64,000 nt of DNA from Streptomyces katrae (GTDB lineage: Bacteria > Actinomycetota > Actinomycetes > Streptomycetales > Streptomycetaceae), in assembly GCF_002028425.1 (NCBI RefSeq), contig NZ_CP020042.1, positions 1,798,001 through 1,862,000 of the forward strand, given 5' to 3'. Positions 1 to 8,233 of this stretch are shown piece by piece; positions within the stretch are counted from its first letter, which is position 1; the number at the start of each line of letters is the position of its first letter. Position numbers and translations under genes: made by a program. The notes beneath the pieces were generated by a model. It was not told the DNA's origin, searched no databases, and saw nothing but the letters and a program-made list of their open reading frames with translations.

Positions 1-10
1 AGATCCGCCC

Positions 11-1063
11 ATGCGCGCACGCCGCCGCACCGCCGCCCGTATCGCCGCCGCCGGCCTGGCCCCGCTCGCGGTGGCCGCGTACGCGGCCGTTCCGGCGGCC
101 GCCCACGGGTCGATGACGGACCCGGTCAGCCGGGTGGCGGCGTGCTACGCGGAAGGGCCGGAGGCGCCGAAGTCGGCGGCCTGCAGGGCGGCCGTCGCCG
201 CGAGCGGCCCGCAGGCCTTCTACGACTGGAACGCGGTGAACATCGCGAACGCCGCCGGGAAGAGCCGGTCGCTGATCCCCGACGGGCAGCTGTGCTCGGC
301 GGGCAACCCCAAGTACAAGGGGCTGGACCTGGCCCGCACCGACTGGCCGGCCACCCCCATGACGGCCGGGGCGCACACCTTCCGCTACAAGGGGACCGCC
401 CCGCACAGGGGTTCGTTCGAGCTGTACGTGACGAAGGACGGCTACGACCCGTCGAAGCCGCTGAAGTGGTCCGACCTCGAAGCCGCGCCCTTCGCGAAGG
501 CCACCGACCCGGCCATGCAGAACGGCGACTACGTGTTCGGCGGGGTCGTGCCGAAGAAGAGCGGCCGGCACCTCATCTTCAGCGTCTGGCAGCGGTCGGA
601 CAGCCCCGAGGCCTTCTACACCTGCTCGGACGTGGTCTTCGGCAAGGACGGCGGGAACGGGGCGGGCAGCGGCAGCGGCACCGGGGCCACGCCGGCCACG
701 GGCGGGGCGGGCGCGTCCGCGCAGCCCTCGCGGCCCGCTCCCGTCGAGCCGCCCAAGGCACCGACGGACCGGCAGATCTCCGACGGCGCCGGCAAGTCCA
801 CCGTGGAGCACGGCGGCCACGGCGACGACGACCCGGAGACCAACGGCCGGGCGGCCGCCTCCCCGGCCGCGGCCGCGCCGGTCTCCGCCCCGTCCCCCTC
901 TCCCCTCGGCGGCAAGGAGGGCAAGAACCTCGCGGAGACCGGCGGGAACGGCGCCACCCCGGCGCTCGCCCTCGCGGGTGCCGGGGTGGTGGCCGTGGGT
1001 GCGGCCGTGCTGTTCGCCGTGGCCCGCCGCCGCGCTACCGGGGCGCGCCGGAGCGTGCGGTAG
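11..1063 (+). CDS. AA10 lytic polysaccharide monooxygenase, sortase-anchored
   Basis: 350 aa. A signal peptide of about 31 residues ends in Ala-Ala-Ala, so the mature protein starts at His32 (HGSMTDP), the N-terminal histidine of the copper brace in family AA10 (chitin/cellulose-active LPMOs). The second brace histidine is probably His122 (GAHTFRY). The catalytic domain runs to about residue 213. A Gly/Ala/Pro-rich linker follows, then LAETG, a hydrophobic stretch and an Arg-rich tail, which is a class E sortase signal. The enzyme should therefore sit on the cell wall rather than be freely secreted, and should oxidatively cleave crystalline chitin or cellulose. It converges on the lipase with only 3 bases between the stops. 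The ATG lies close to the window edge, so its ribosome binding site is not fully visible. Confidence 0.93.
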   Translation: MRARRRTAARIAAAGLAPLAVAAYAAVPAAAHGSMTDPVSRVAACYAEGPEAPKSAACRAAVAASGPQAFYDWNAVNIANAAGKSRSLIPDGQLCSAGNPKYKGLDLARTDWPATPMTAGAHTFRYKGTAPHRGSFELYVTKDGYDPSKPLKWSDLEAAPFAKATDPAMQNGDYVFGGVVPKKSGRHLIFSVWQRSDSPEAFYTCSDVVFGKDGGNGAGSGSGTGATPATGGAGASAQPSRPAPVEPPKAPTDRQISDGAGKSTVEHGGHGDDDPETNGRAAASPAAAAPVSAPSPSPLGGKEGKNLAETGGNGATPALALAGAGVVAVGAAVLFAVARRRATGARRSVR

Positions 1064-1066
1064 GGG

Positions 1067-1927
1067 TCAGTCGAAGACCGAGGCGCACGTGGTCCGTTCC
1101 GCGTGCGCCGGGTCGAGGGCGTTGGCCGCCTCGTGCCAGGCGATCCGGTCGGTCAGGCCGATGGCCACGTGCTCCGAGAGGTCCAGGGCGCACAGGTCCT
1201 GCAGGACCACGTTGCGGACGCCCGGCCCGTCGAGGAAGGCGCTCCGGTACGGGGTGACCACCTCGTCGTACTTGGTCGCGATCACCGTGTAGGCCACCCC
1301 GGGGACGGTGTCCCCGCCCGCGTTCAGCTTCTGCTGGAAGGCGGACCCGGCGATCTGGTCGGCCAGGCCCGGGGTGGCGGTGCTGATCAGGTCGGCCGCC
1401 CCGGGGAAGTACGGGAGCAGCTGGGTGAGTCCGGACAGGGTGGTGCCGTGGTTGTCGGGGGCGAGACCGACGAGGGCGTTGACCTTGGCGGCGCCGCCCA
1501 GGAACTTCAGGTAGTAGCGCGGCATCATGCCGCCCTGGGAGTGGCCGACGAGGTCGGCCTTGGCGGCGCCGGTGGAGGCCAGCACCCTGTCGACGAAGGC
1601 GTCGAGCTGGCCGGCCGACTTGTCGATGGGGCCGAGCCCGTTGAAGAGGGGCACGCCGGGCAGCTGGCCGTAGTCGAGGGAGTAGACGCAGTAGCCGCGG
1701 TGGACCAGGTAGGGGGCGAACCCGAGCCAGTTGTCGACGGAGTTGCCGAAGGTGCCGTGGACGAGGACGACCGGGCGGGGATGTTCGGCCGAGGGCTTGC
1801 AGGACCAGTTGTTCCAGCCGCTGCTGGGTGCGGACGCCGCCTGCGCTGCGCCGGTGGGGGCGACGAGCGCGGCGGCGGCCAGGGTGAGGACGGCCAACGG
1901 GCGGAGCAGGCGTCTCCAGGGCAGCAT
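1067..1927 (-). CDS. Secreted triacylglycerol lipase (class 2 alpha/beta hydrolase)
   Basis: 286 aa. Start chosen at the ATG preceded by AGGAGA 8 nt upstream; the longer reading from 1990 has no such site. The N-terminus is Arg-rich followed by a hydrophobic core and AQA, a Sec/Tat-type signal peptide, so the product is exported. The oxyanion segment VLVHGTFGN and the nucleophile elbow GHSQGG place it in the lipase class 2 fold (PF01674-like). A late His in SEHVAIGL is a good candidate for the third triad member. It is expected to hydrolyse extracellular triacylglycerols or short esters. It is transcribed toward the LPMO gene, with no clear terminator between them. Confidence 0.88.
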   Translation of the reverse strand: MLPWRRLLRPLAVLTLAAAALVAPTGAAQAASAPSSGWNNWSCKPSAEHPRPVVLVHGTFGNSVDNWLGFAPYLVHRGYCVYSLDYGQLPGVPLFNGLGPIDKSAGQLDAFVDRVLASTGAAKADLVGHSQGGMMPRYYLKFLGGAAKVNALVGLAPDNHGTTLSGLTQLLPYFPGAADLISTATPGLADQIAGSAFQQKLNAGGDTVPGVAYTVIATKYDEVVTPYRSAFLDGPGVRNVVLQDLCALDLSEHVAIGLTDRIAWHEAANALDPAHAERTTCASVFD

Positions 1928-2097
1928 CGTGTGATCTCCTTGCGGGTCAAGGGGAATGGTGTGGGGGTTCCGTCCCGTGATCCGGATCACATGGGGGGAG
2001 CTGCTGCCGCTAAATTACGGGCGAGTAGCAAGACTTGGAAGTTACGCGGCGGTAAAAACTCGCGTGTCCAGCGTGCCTCCAGTACCGCGCGGGAAGG

Positions 2098-3255
2098 ATG
2101 GACGCCCTGGACCACCCCCACCCCGAGGTGAGCGCCGCCATGCACGAGGCCCCTGGAACCGGTACCGCCCTGGCCACCCCGCCCGCGCTGGCGGCCGACC
2201 CGCTGGTCGCCGCCGTCACGGAGGCCGCCGTACGGGTCCTGCGGCCCGGGGCGGAGCGGACGGCGGCCGAGGGGGTGCCGCGCACGCACCTGGACGCGCT
2301 CGCCGCGTGCGGGGCGTACGGGCTGATCGGATACGAACCGGAGCCGCTTTCCGGCCTCACGTCCCGTCAGGTGGTCCGGGAGGTCCACGAGGTGCTGGCG
2401 GCGGTGGACCCGTCGACCTGGTTCGTGTGGACCCAGCACGTCCCGCTGGCCAGGGCCCTCGTCCAGGCCTCCGGCCCGGCGGGCACCGCCCTGCGCGAGA
2501 GCTGGCTGCCGGCCCTCGTGCGGGGGGAGCGGCGCCCGACGGCGGGCTACGCCTTCCTGCGCCGTCCGCGCCCGCCCGTCACGGCGGTGCGGGAGGCGGG
2601 CGGGTGGCGGCTGGCCGGGCGGATGCCGTGGGTGACGGGCTGGGGGGTCGCCGACTCCCTGTACGCCGGCGCCGTCACCGGCTGCGACGAGGCGGTCCTC
2701 GCCCTGGTCGACTGTGCCCCCGGCACCGGGGTGGAGGGGCTGAGCGCCGTCGAGGAGGCCCCGTTGTGGGCGATGGGCGGGACGCACACGGCCTCCGTCG
2801 AGCTGCGCGGGGTCCTCGTCCCCGACTCCCGGGTGCTCGGGGTGGTACCCCGGGCGGAGTGGATCCGGGCCTACGACCTGGAGAACGCCGACGCCCAGCC
2901 GGCCGTCTTCGGCCAGCTGCGCGCCACGGCGGACTTCCTGCTCCGCTCGGGCCCGTACGAGGAACTCGGCCTGCGCCTGGCCGAGAAGACCGCCCGGCTG
3001 CGCGCCGAGGCCTACGCCCTGCGCGACGAACTCCCGGCCGGCGAGGGGACCGGGGCCCGGCTGTCCCTGCGGGCCGCCGCCCTGGACCTGGCCGTGCGGT
3101 CGGCGGCGGCCTGCGTGGCGGTGGCCGGGGGCCGGGCCATCCAGTACGGGCACACCGCGGGCCGGCTCTCCCGCGAGGCCCAGTTCCACCTGATCCAGGC
3201 CCAGACCACCCCCCTTCGCACGGAAACGGCCCGGCTGATGCTGGGCGACCTCTGA
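2098..3255 (+). CDS. Acyl-CoA dehydrogenase-like flavoprotein
   Basis: Up to 385 aa. The fold matches the acyl-CoA dehydrogenase / DszC-type flavin monooxygenase superfamily: a helical N-terminal domain, a central beta domain around residues 140-240 (WRLAGRMPWVTGW and a later segment MGGTHTASVELRGV), and a C-terminal helical bundle. The usual catalytic glutamate motif of true acyl-CoA dehydrogenases (YEGT) is absent, so it may be a flavin-dependent oxygenase or another oxidoreductase. Start is uncertain. The ATG at 2098 directly abuts GGGAAGG, whereas the in-frame ATG at 2140 has GAGGTGA at a normal distance. No neighbour reveals a substrate. Confidence 0.75.
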   Translation: MDALDHPHPEVSAAMHEAPGTGTALATPPALAADPLVAAVTEAAVRVLRPGAERTAAEGVPRTHLDALAACGAYGLIGYEPEPLSGLTSRQVVREVHEVLAAVDPSTWFVWTQHVPLARALVQASGPAGTALRESWLPALVRGERRPTAGYAFLRRPRPPVTAVREAGGWRLAGRMPWVTGWGVADSLYAGAVTGCDEAVLALVDCAPGTGVEGLSAVEEAPLWAMGGTHTASVELRGVLVPDSRVLGVVPRAEWIRAYDLENADAQPAVFGQLRATADFLLRSGPYEELGLRLAEKTARLRAEAYALRDELPAGEGTGARLSLRAAALDLAVRSAAACVAVAGGRAIQYGHTAGRLSREAQFHLIQAQTTPLRTETARLMLGDL

Positions 3256-3345
3256 CCTCCGGTCCGGCCCCGGCCCAGGGTCCGGCCCACGGCCCCGCCG
3301 GGGCCTGGCCGAAGTCGGCACGGGCGAGTGAGCCGAAGGGGCGCG

Positions 3346-3424
3346 CCGTGCTCCCAGGCCCGAGCGCGCGGAGGAAACCGTGAGGACGAGCGGTTTTCGA
3401 GCACGGTCGGGCCTGGGAGCACGG
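3346..3424. repeat. Long palindromic intergenic element (MITE/REP-like)
   Basis: Perfect 18-bp inverted arms at 3346-3363 and 3407-3424 enclose 43 bases. These hold a second nested inverted repeat (GAAACCG against CGGTTTTC). It sits between convergent genes (the flavoprotein and imuB), so it could act as a bidirectional terminator or be a miniature mobile repeat. Confidence 0.6.
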
Positions 3425-3453
3425 CTGCAAGTGCCCCGGAGGCGAACCGAGCC

Positions 3454-4485
3454 CTAGAGAAGGAGCGCAGCCGGACGGACCGTGCCCGGGCCGAAGCGGG
3501 CGTTGGCGCGGTCGATGGCGGCTTCCACCGTGAGGCGGGCCTCGCGGACCGGGTCCAGGGAGAGCTGCCGGGTCACGCCCTCCGCCGCCGTGAGGTCCTC
3601 GGCGCGCAGCACCATGCCGGTCAGCCGGGCCCGTTGCAGGCCCGCCGCGTCCATCAGGCGGTACGCGAGGGTGCGCAGGTCCTCGTCGTGGGCGGAGGGC
3701 TCCGCCAGCCGGCGGGAGCGTTCCCACCGGGTGCCGCCCGCGAACTGCAGGGTCAGGCACAGGGACCGGGCGGCCTGGCGGCGGCCGCGCAGCTGTGCGC
3801 CGAGCCGGACCACCAGGCCGAGCAGGGCGGCGCGGGCGTGCGGGCCGTCCAGTTCCTGGCGGGCGAAGCCGGTCCGGACGGCGGCGGAGGAGGGCAGGCC
3901 GCGCGGGGTGACCGGGCGCGGGTCGATCCCGCGGGCGCGCTCCGCGACGAGCCGCCCGGCCCGTTTGCCGAGGATCCGTTCCAGGACCCCGGGCGGGACC
4001 TGGGTGAGCGCCCCGACGGTGTGCAGCCCGAACCCGCGCAGCGCCTCGGCCTGGCGGGAGCCGAGCCCGTACAGGGACTCCACCGGCAGGGGTGCGAGGA
4101 AGCCGGGCACCCGCTCCCCGGGCACGGCGAGGACCCCGCCGGGTCCGTCGATCCGGGCGGAGGCCATGGCCGCCACCGCCCAGGTGTCGGCGACGCCGAT
4201 CCGTACGTCCGTCCCCAGCCGGGCCACCGCCCGCAGCCGGACCACCTCGGCGATGCGGGCGGCGTCGGCGCCGAAGTACCGCCGGGCGCCGCGCACCTGG
4301 ACCAGCGCGGCGCGCGGCGGCAGGGCCTGGACCAGCGGGGAGAACTCGCGCAGCAGCTCCAGCACCTCGCGGTAGCCCTCCCCTGCCACGGCGGGGCCAC
4401 AGCGGACGTGCAGCAGCCCGGGCCCGCCGGGGTCGGGGACGGGAGCGGGGACGGGGGCGGCCGTCGGGACCGGTGCCGTCGTCAT
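3454..4485 (-). CDS. imuB: ImuB-like Y-family polymerase homologue, catalytically degenerate
   Basis: 343 aa. Y-family DNA polymerase fold: finger/palm region, then helix-hairpin-helix region (VESLYGLGSRQAEALRGFG) and a little-finger-like C-terminal half. The two acidic motifs needed for catalysis in DinB are missing. The LHVDMDAFFA position reads LLHVRCG, and the S-I-D-E position reads PPRA (about residue 53). This is the hallmark of ImuB, a non-catalytic adaptor that links DnaE2 to the sliding clamp. The start codon overlaps the dnaE2 stop as ATGA (4485-4482), so the two are translationally coupled. No imuA' homologue lies beside it. Role: damage-induced mutagenic translesion synthesis. Confidence 0.85.
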   Translation of the reverse strand: MTTAPVPTAAPVPAPVPDPGGPGLLHVRCGPAVAGEGYREVLELLREFSPLVQALPPRAALVQVRGARRYFGADAARIAEVVRLRAVARLGTDVRIGVADTWAVAAMASARIDGPGGVLAVPGERVPGFLAPLPVESLYGLGSRQAEALRGFGLHTVGALTQVPPGVLERILGKRAGRLVAERARGIDPRPVTPRGLPSSAAVRTGFARQELDGPHARAALLGLVVRLGAQLRGRRQAARSLCLTLQFAGGTRWERSRRLAEPSAHDEDLRTLAYRLMDAAGLQRARLTGMVLRAEDLTAAEGVTRQLSLDPVREARLTVEAAIDRANARFGPGTVRPAALLL

Positions 4486-7400
4486 CCCGCGCTCCCCGGG
4501 CTGGAGTGCCACAGCTTGCGGCCCGTCGCGGCGCGTTCGCCGGGCGGCTGGAGGTCGGCCCACGGGTTCATCTCGTAGCCGGTCGCCAGGTGGATGCGCC
4601 GGCCGCTGTCCCCGGGGCCCTCGGGCAGCGGCTGCGCCAGCCGTGCCGTGACCGCTTCCAGGCCCTCGTCCTCGCGCAGCCGGACCAGTTCCGCGAGGTC
4701 CCAGGCGGCCGCCCCGACCACGCTCAGGCTCTGCGGCCCGCGGCGCTGCACGACGCCCCGCACCAGCAGCAGGAAGGAGTGGAAGACGGTGTGCGCGCAG
4801 GCCTCCTGGCTGTCGTCGAAGAAGGCCAGGTCGACCAGGCCGGTGCCGTCGTCCAGGGTGGTGAAGACGACCCGTCTGCCGGAGCGGATCGGCGGGGTCT
4901 GGGTGGCCGCCTTGGCGCCCGCGACGAGCACGGTCCGCCCGTGCGCGGTCTCGCGCAGGCGGCGCGCCGGGACCACGCCCAGTTCGGCGAGGAAGGCGTG
5001 GTGGCCGTCCATCAGGTGGCGGGAGGCGTCCATGCCGAGGACGCCGAGCTCGGTGCTGAGCCGCTCGGCCTCGGTCAGGTCGGGCAGGCCGACGGGGGCG
5101 GTGGACCGGCCGCCGCCCAGGGGCAGTTGTGCCCCGTCCTTCATCCCGGCGGCGCGCTGGGCGCCGTGCAGTTCCGTCAAGTGCAGGAGCAGGTCGCGGC
5201 GGTTGGCCCCGAAGGCGTCCAACGCGCCGACCTGCGCGAGCCGTTCGGCCACCGGGCGGCCGGGGTGGGCGCGGTCCCAGAAGTCGCGCAGGGAGGCGTA
5301 CGGCTGTCCGGTCTCGATGCGCAGGGCCTCGGCCTCGCTGATGCCGTGGACGTCGGACAGGGCGAGCCGCAGCCCCCAGCGCCCGGGCCCCCGACGGCCC
5401 GACCCGTCGGACACCAGTTCGATGCGGTGGGTGACCGCCGAGTGGTTCACGTCCAGCGGCAGCACCGGCACGCCCCTGCGCCGGGCGTCCGCCAGCAGCA
5501 GCCGCTTGGGGTACATGCCGGGGTCGTGGGTGAGCAGCCCGGCGTAGAAGGCGGCCGGGTGGTGGGCCTTGAGCCAGGCCGACTGGTACGTGGGCACGGC
5601 GAAGGCCACCGCGTGCGCCTTGCAGAACCCGTAGCTGCCGAAGGCCTCGACGATCTCCCAGGTCCGGGCGACCGCCTCCGCCGGGTAGCCGCGCCCGGCC
5701 GCCGTCGCCGCGAACCAGGCCTTGATCCGGCCCTGGGACTGCGGGTCGGAGAGCCCGCGCCGCACCCGGTCGGCCTCGTCGCGGCCGCAGCCGGTCATGA
5801 CGTGCACGATCTCGATGATCTGCTCGTGGAAGACCACCACTCCGTAGGTCTCGCGCAGTGCGTCGGCGAGGTCCGGGTGCGGGAAGCGGACGGGGGCGCG
5901 TCCGTGCCGTGCCTCGATGAAGGGGCGCACCATGTCGGCGGCGACCGGCCCGGGCCGGAAGAGGGAGATGTCGACGACCAGGTCGTGGAAGACGGCCGGC
6001 TGGAGCCGTCCGACCAGGTCGCGCTGGCCGGGGGACTCGATCTGGAAGCAGCCCAGCGTCTCGGCGGAGCGGATCAGCCCGTACGTCGCCGGGTCGTCCG
6101 GCGGCACCTGCGCGGGGTCGTCCAGGTCGAGCTCCTCCCCCGTGGCGCGCCGCAGTTCCGCGACGGCGTGGGCCATCGCGGACTGCATCCGCACGCCCAG
6201 CACGTCGAGTTTGAGCAGGCCGAGGTCCTCCACGTCCTCCTTGTCGAACTGGGACATGGGGAAGGGGGCACCTCCCTGGCCCGCAGGGCCGAGGGGGACC
6301 TCGCCGCTGGTGGGGACCACGGGCGTGCGCGCCAGGAGGGTGGCGTCGGAGAGCAGGACCCCGCAGGGGTGCATGGCGGTGCCGCGCGGCAGGGCGTCCA
6401 GGGCTTCGACGAGGTCCCACAGCCGGGCGTGCTCCTCCCCCTGTACGTCCTCGCGCACGCCGCGCAGCTCGGGCAGTTCGGCCAGGGCCGCGCGGGCGTC
6501 GCGGGCCCGGATGTGCGGGAAGGCCTTGGCGAGCCGGTCGACGGCGGCCGGGTCCATGGACAGTGCGGCACCGACGTCGCGGATGGCGTGGCGGACCCGG
6601 TAGGTCTCGGGCATGGCGACGGCGGCGACGCGTTCGGCGCCGAAGCGGGTGAGGATCCGGCGGTAGACCTCCAGGCGGCGGGCGGATTCCACGTCGATGT
6701 CGATGTCGGGCAGGACGCGGCGGCGCCGGGACAGGAAGCGCTCCATGAGCAGGCCGTTGGCGACGGGGTCGGCGTGCGCGATGCCGAGGAGGTGGTTGAC
6801 GAGGGAGCCGGCGCCGGAGCCGCGGGCGGCCACCCGGATGCCCATCTCCCGTACGTCGTCCACGACCTGGGCGACCGTCAGGAAGTACGAGGCGTAGCCG
6901 TGGAAGGCGATGACGTCGAGCTCCTCGTGCATCCGGTCCCAGTAGGCGCGCTCGCCCGCGTAGCCGCGCAGCACCATGCCGGCACAGGCGCGGGAGGTGA
7001 GGACCCGCTGGGCGGTGCGGTGGGCGGCGCCGACGAGGCGGGGCTCGGGGAAGTGGACGGAGCCGAGGCCGAGGTCGTCCTCGGGGTCCACGGCGCAGGC
7101 CTCGGCGGTCTCACGGGTGCGGGCGAGGAGCCGGCGGGCGTCGGCGGGGCGCAGCCCGGCCGCCTGCGCGATCCGGTCGGCGGCGGCGGCCATGGCGGCG
7201 GAGTCCTTCAGCCAGCGCTCGCCGCTGTCGAGGGGGCCTCGGGGGTCGACGGGGACGAGCCGGCGGGCGGCGTCGAGGACGTCGGCGACGGGCCCCTGGC
7301 CGGCGTCGGCGTAGCGGACGGCGTTGGTCAGCACGGCCGGGACGCCCTGTTCGGCGGCGAAGCCGACGGTACGGGCGGCCAGGCGCAGCGAGCCGGGGCC

Positions 7401-8084
7401 GGTGCCGGGGCGGCCGTGGTGGACGGCCTCCAGGCGCAGGGCGTCGCCGTAGCGCTCCCGCCAGGGCGCGAGCAGCCGCGCGGCCCGGTCGGGGCGCCCG
7501 GCGGCCAGTGCCCGCCCCACCTCGGACCCGGGCCCGAGCAGCACGAACACCCCGCCGCCGCCCAGCGCCTCCCAGGGCACCCGGGCCTGCCCGGAGCCTC
7601 CGGCGGGGTGCCCGGCCCAGCCGGTCCCGTCGACGGCGGCGAGCCCGGCTCCGGCCGGGGCGGGGGCGTGTGCGGTGGTGACCAGGCGGCACAGTTCCGC
7701 CCAGCCGGCGGCCCCGTCGCGGGCCAGGAAGAGCGCGCGCGGGGCGGACTCGTCCACGAAGGCGCCGCCCCTGACGGGCACGCGCCGGCGGTACGAGGCC
7801 TCGGCCCCGCCCGCCCGGCCGCCCGCACCGGCACCGGCGGGCAGGCCGGACCCGGCGAGCGGGCCCGCAGGGGACACGGCCAGGTCCACCCCGAACAGCG
7901 GCCGGATCCCGGCCGTCGCGGCGGCCTTCGCGAAGCGGACCGCGCCCGCGAGGGTGTCGCGGTCGGTCAGGGCGAGGGCGTCCATGCCCCGCTCGGCGGC
8001 GCGTTCCGCCAGCCGCTGCGGGTGCGAGGCGCCGTAGCGCACGGAGAACCCCGAAACGGTGTGCAGATGCGTGAACCCGGGCAC
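4482..8084 (-). CDS. dnaE2: Error-prone DNA polymerase III alpha subunit
   Basis: 1200 aa. Start taken at GTG 8084 (VPGFTHLHTVSGFS) because AGGAGG lies 7 nt upstream; the longer reading to 8180 adds non-conserved sequence. Domains in order: N-terminal PHP domain (THLHT; ALTDRD), palm/catalytic core with P-DIDID at about residues 459-464, thumb/fingers, and a C-terminal OB region (GRTVLVAGAKAATQT). The length near 1,200 aa and the downstream imuB partner fit DnaE2 rather than the replicative DnaE1. It should extend past lesions after DNA damage. A near-consensus LexA site lies about 80 bp upstream of the start. Confidence 0.93.
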   Translation of the reverse strand: MPGFTHLHTVSGFSVRYGASHPQRLAERAAERGMDALALTDRDTLAGAVRFAKAAATAGIRPLFGVDLAVSPAGPLAGSGLPAGAGAGGRAGGAEASYRRRVPVRGGAFVDESAPRALFLARDGAAGWAELCRLVTTAHAPAPAGAGLAAVDGTGWAGHPAGGSGQARVPWEALGGGGVFVLLGPGSEVGRALAAGRPDRAARLLAPWRERYGDALRLEAVHHGRPGTGPGSLRLAARTVGFAAEQGVPAVLTNAVRYADAGQGPVADVLDAARRLVPVDPRGPLDSGERWLKDSAAMAAAADRIAQAAGLRPADARRLLARTRETAEACAVDPEDDLGLGSVHFPEPRLVGAAHRTAQRVLTSRACAGMVLRGYAGERAYWDRMHEELDVIAFHGYASYFLTVAQVVDDVREMGIRVAARGSGAGSLVNHLLGIAHADPVANGLLMERFLSRRRRVLPDIDIDVESARRLEVYRRILTRFGAERVAAVAMPETYRVRHAIRDVGAALSMDPAAVDRLAKAFPHIRARDARAALAELPELRGVREDVQGEEHARLWDLVEALDALPRGTAMHPCGVLLSDATLLARTPVVPTSGEVPLGPAGQGGAPFPMSQFDKEDVEDLGLLKLDVLGVRMQSAMAHAVAELRRATGEELDLDDPAQVPPDDPATYGLIRSAETLGCFQIESPGQRDLVGRLQPAVFHDLVVDISLFRPGPVAADMVRPFIEARHGRAPVRFPHPDLADALRETYGVVVFHEQIIEIVHVMTGCGRDEADRVRRGLSDPQSQGRIKAWFAATAAGRGYPAEAVARTWEIVEAFGSYGFCKAHAVAFAVPTYQSAWLKAHHPAAFYAGLLTHDPGMYPKRLLLADARRRGVPVLPLDVNHSAVTHRIELVSDGSGRRGPGRWGLRLALSDVHGISEAEALRIETGQPYASLRDFWDRAHPGRPVAERLAQVGALDAFGANRRDLLLHLTELHGAQRAAGMKDGAQLPLGGGRSTAPVGLPDLTEAERLSTELGVLGMDASRHLMDGHHAFLAELGVVPARRLRETAHGRTVLVAGAKAATQTPPIRSGRRVVFTTLDDGTGLVDLAFFDDSQEACAHTVFHSFLLLVRGVVQRRGPQSLSVVGAAAWDLAELVRLREDEGLEAVTARLAQPLPEGPGDSGRRIHLATGYEMNPWADLQPPGERAATGRKLWHSSPGSAG

Positions 8085-8162
8085 CCGCGGCCCTCCTGCT
8101 TCCCTCGTCCTTCTTGCCTCCCCCTTCTCCCTCCACCATAGAGCAATTCGAATACCCGTGCG

Positions 8163-8174
8163 AAACACTTGTTC
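8163..8174. promoter_or_regulatory. Candidate LexA (SOS) box upstream of dnaE2
   Basis: The sequence reads AAAC-ACTT-GTTC, one mismatch from the actinobacterial/Gram-positive SOS core GAAC-N4-GTTC, and the right half extends to GTTCGA. It lies 79-90 bases ahead of the dnaE2 GTG. DnaE2 is a known LexA-regulated gene in actinobacteria, which supports the reading; the imperfect half-site lowers confidence. Confidence 0.5.
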
Positions 8175-8233
8175 GATCACCCATTCGGCCCGCCCCTGCT
8201 GCGCCCGGTCCCCGGCGCGCGGAGCGTGGGGAC

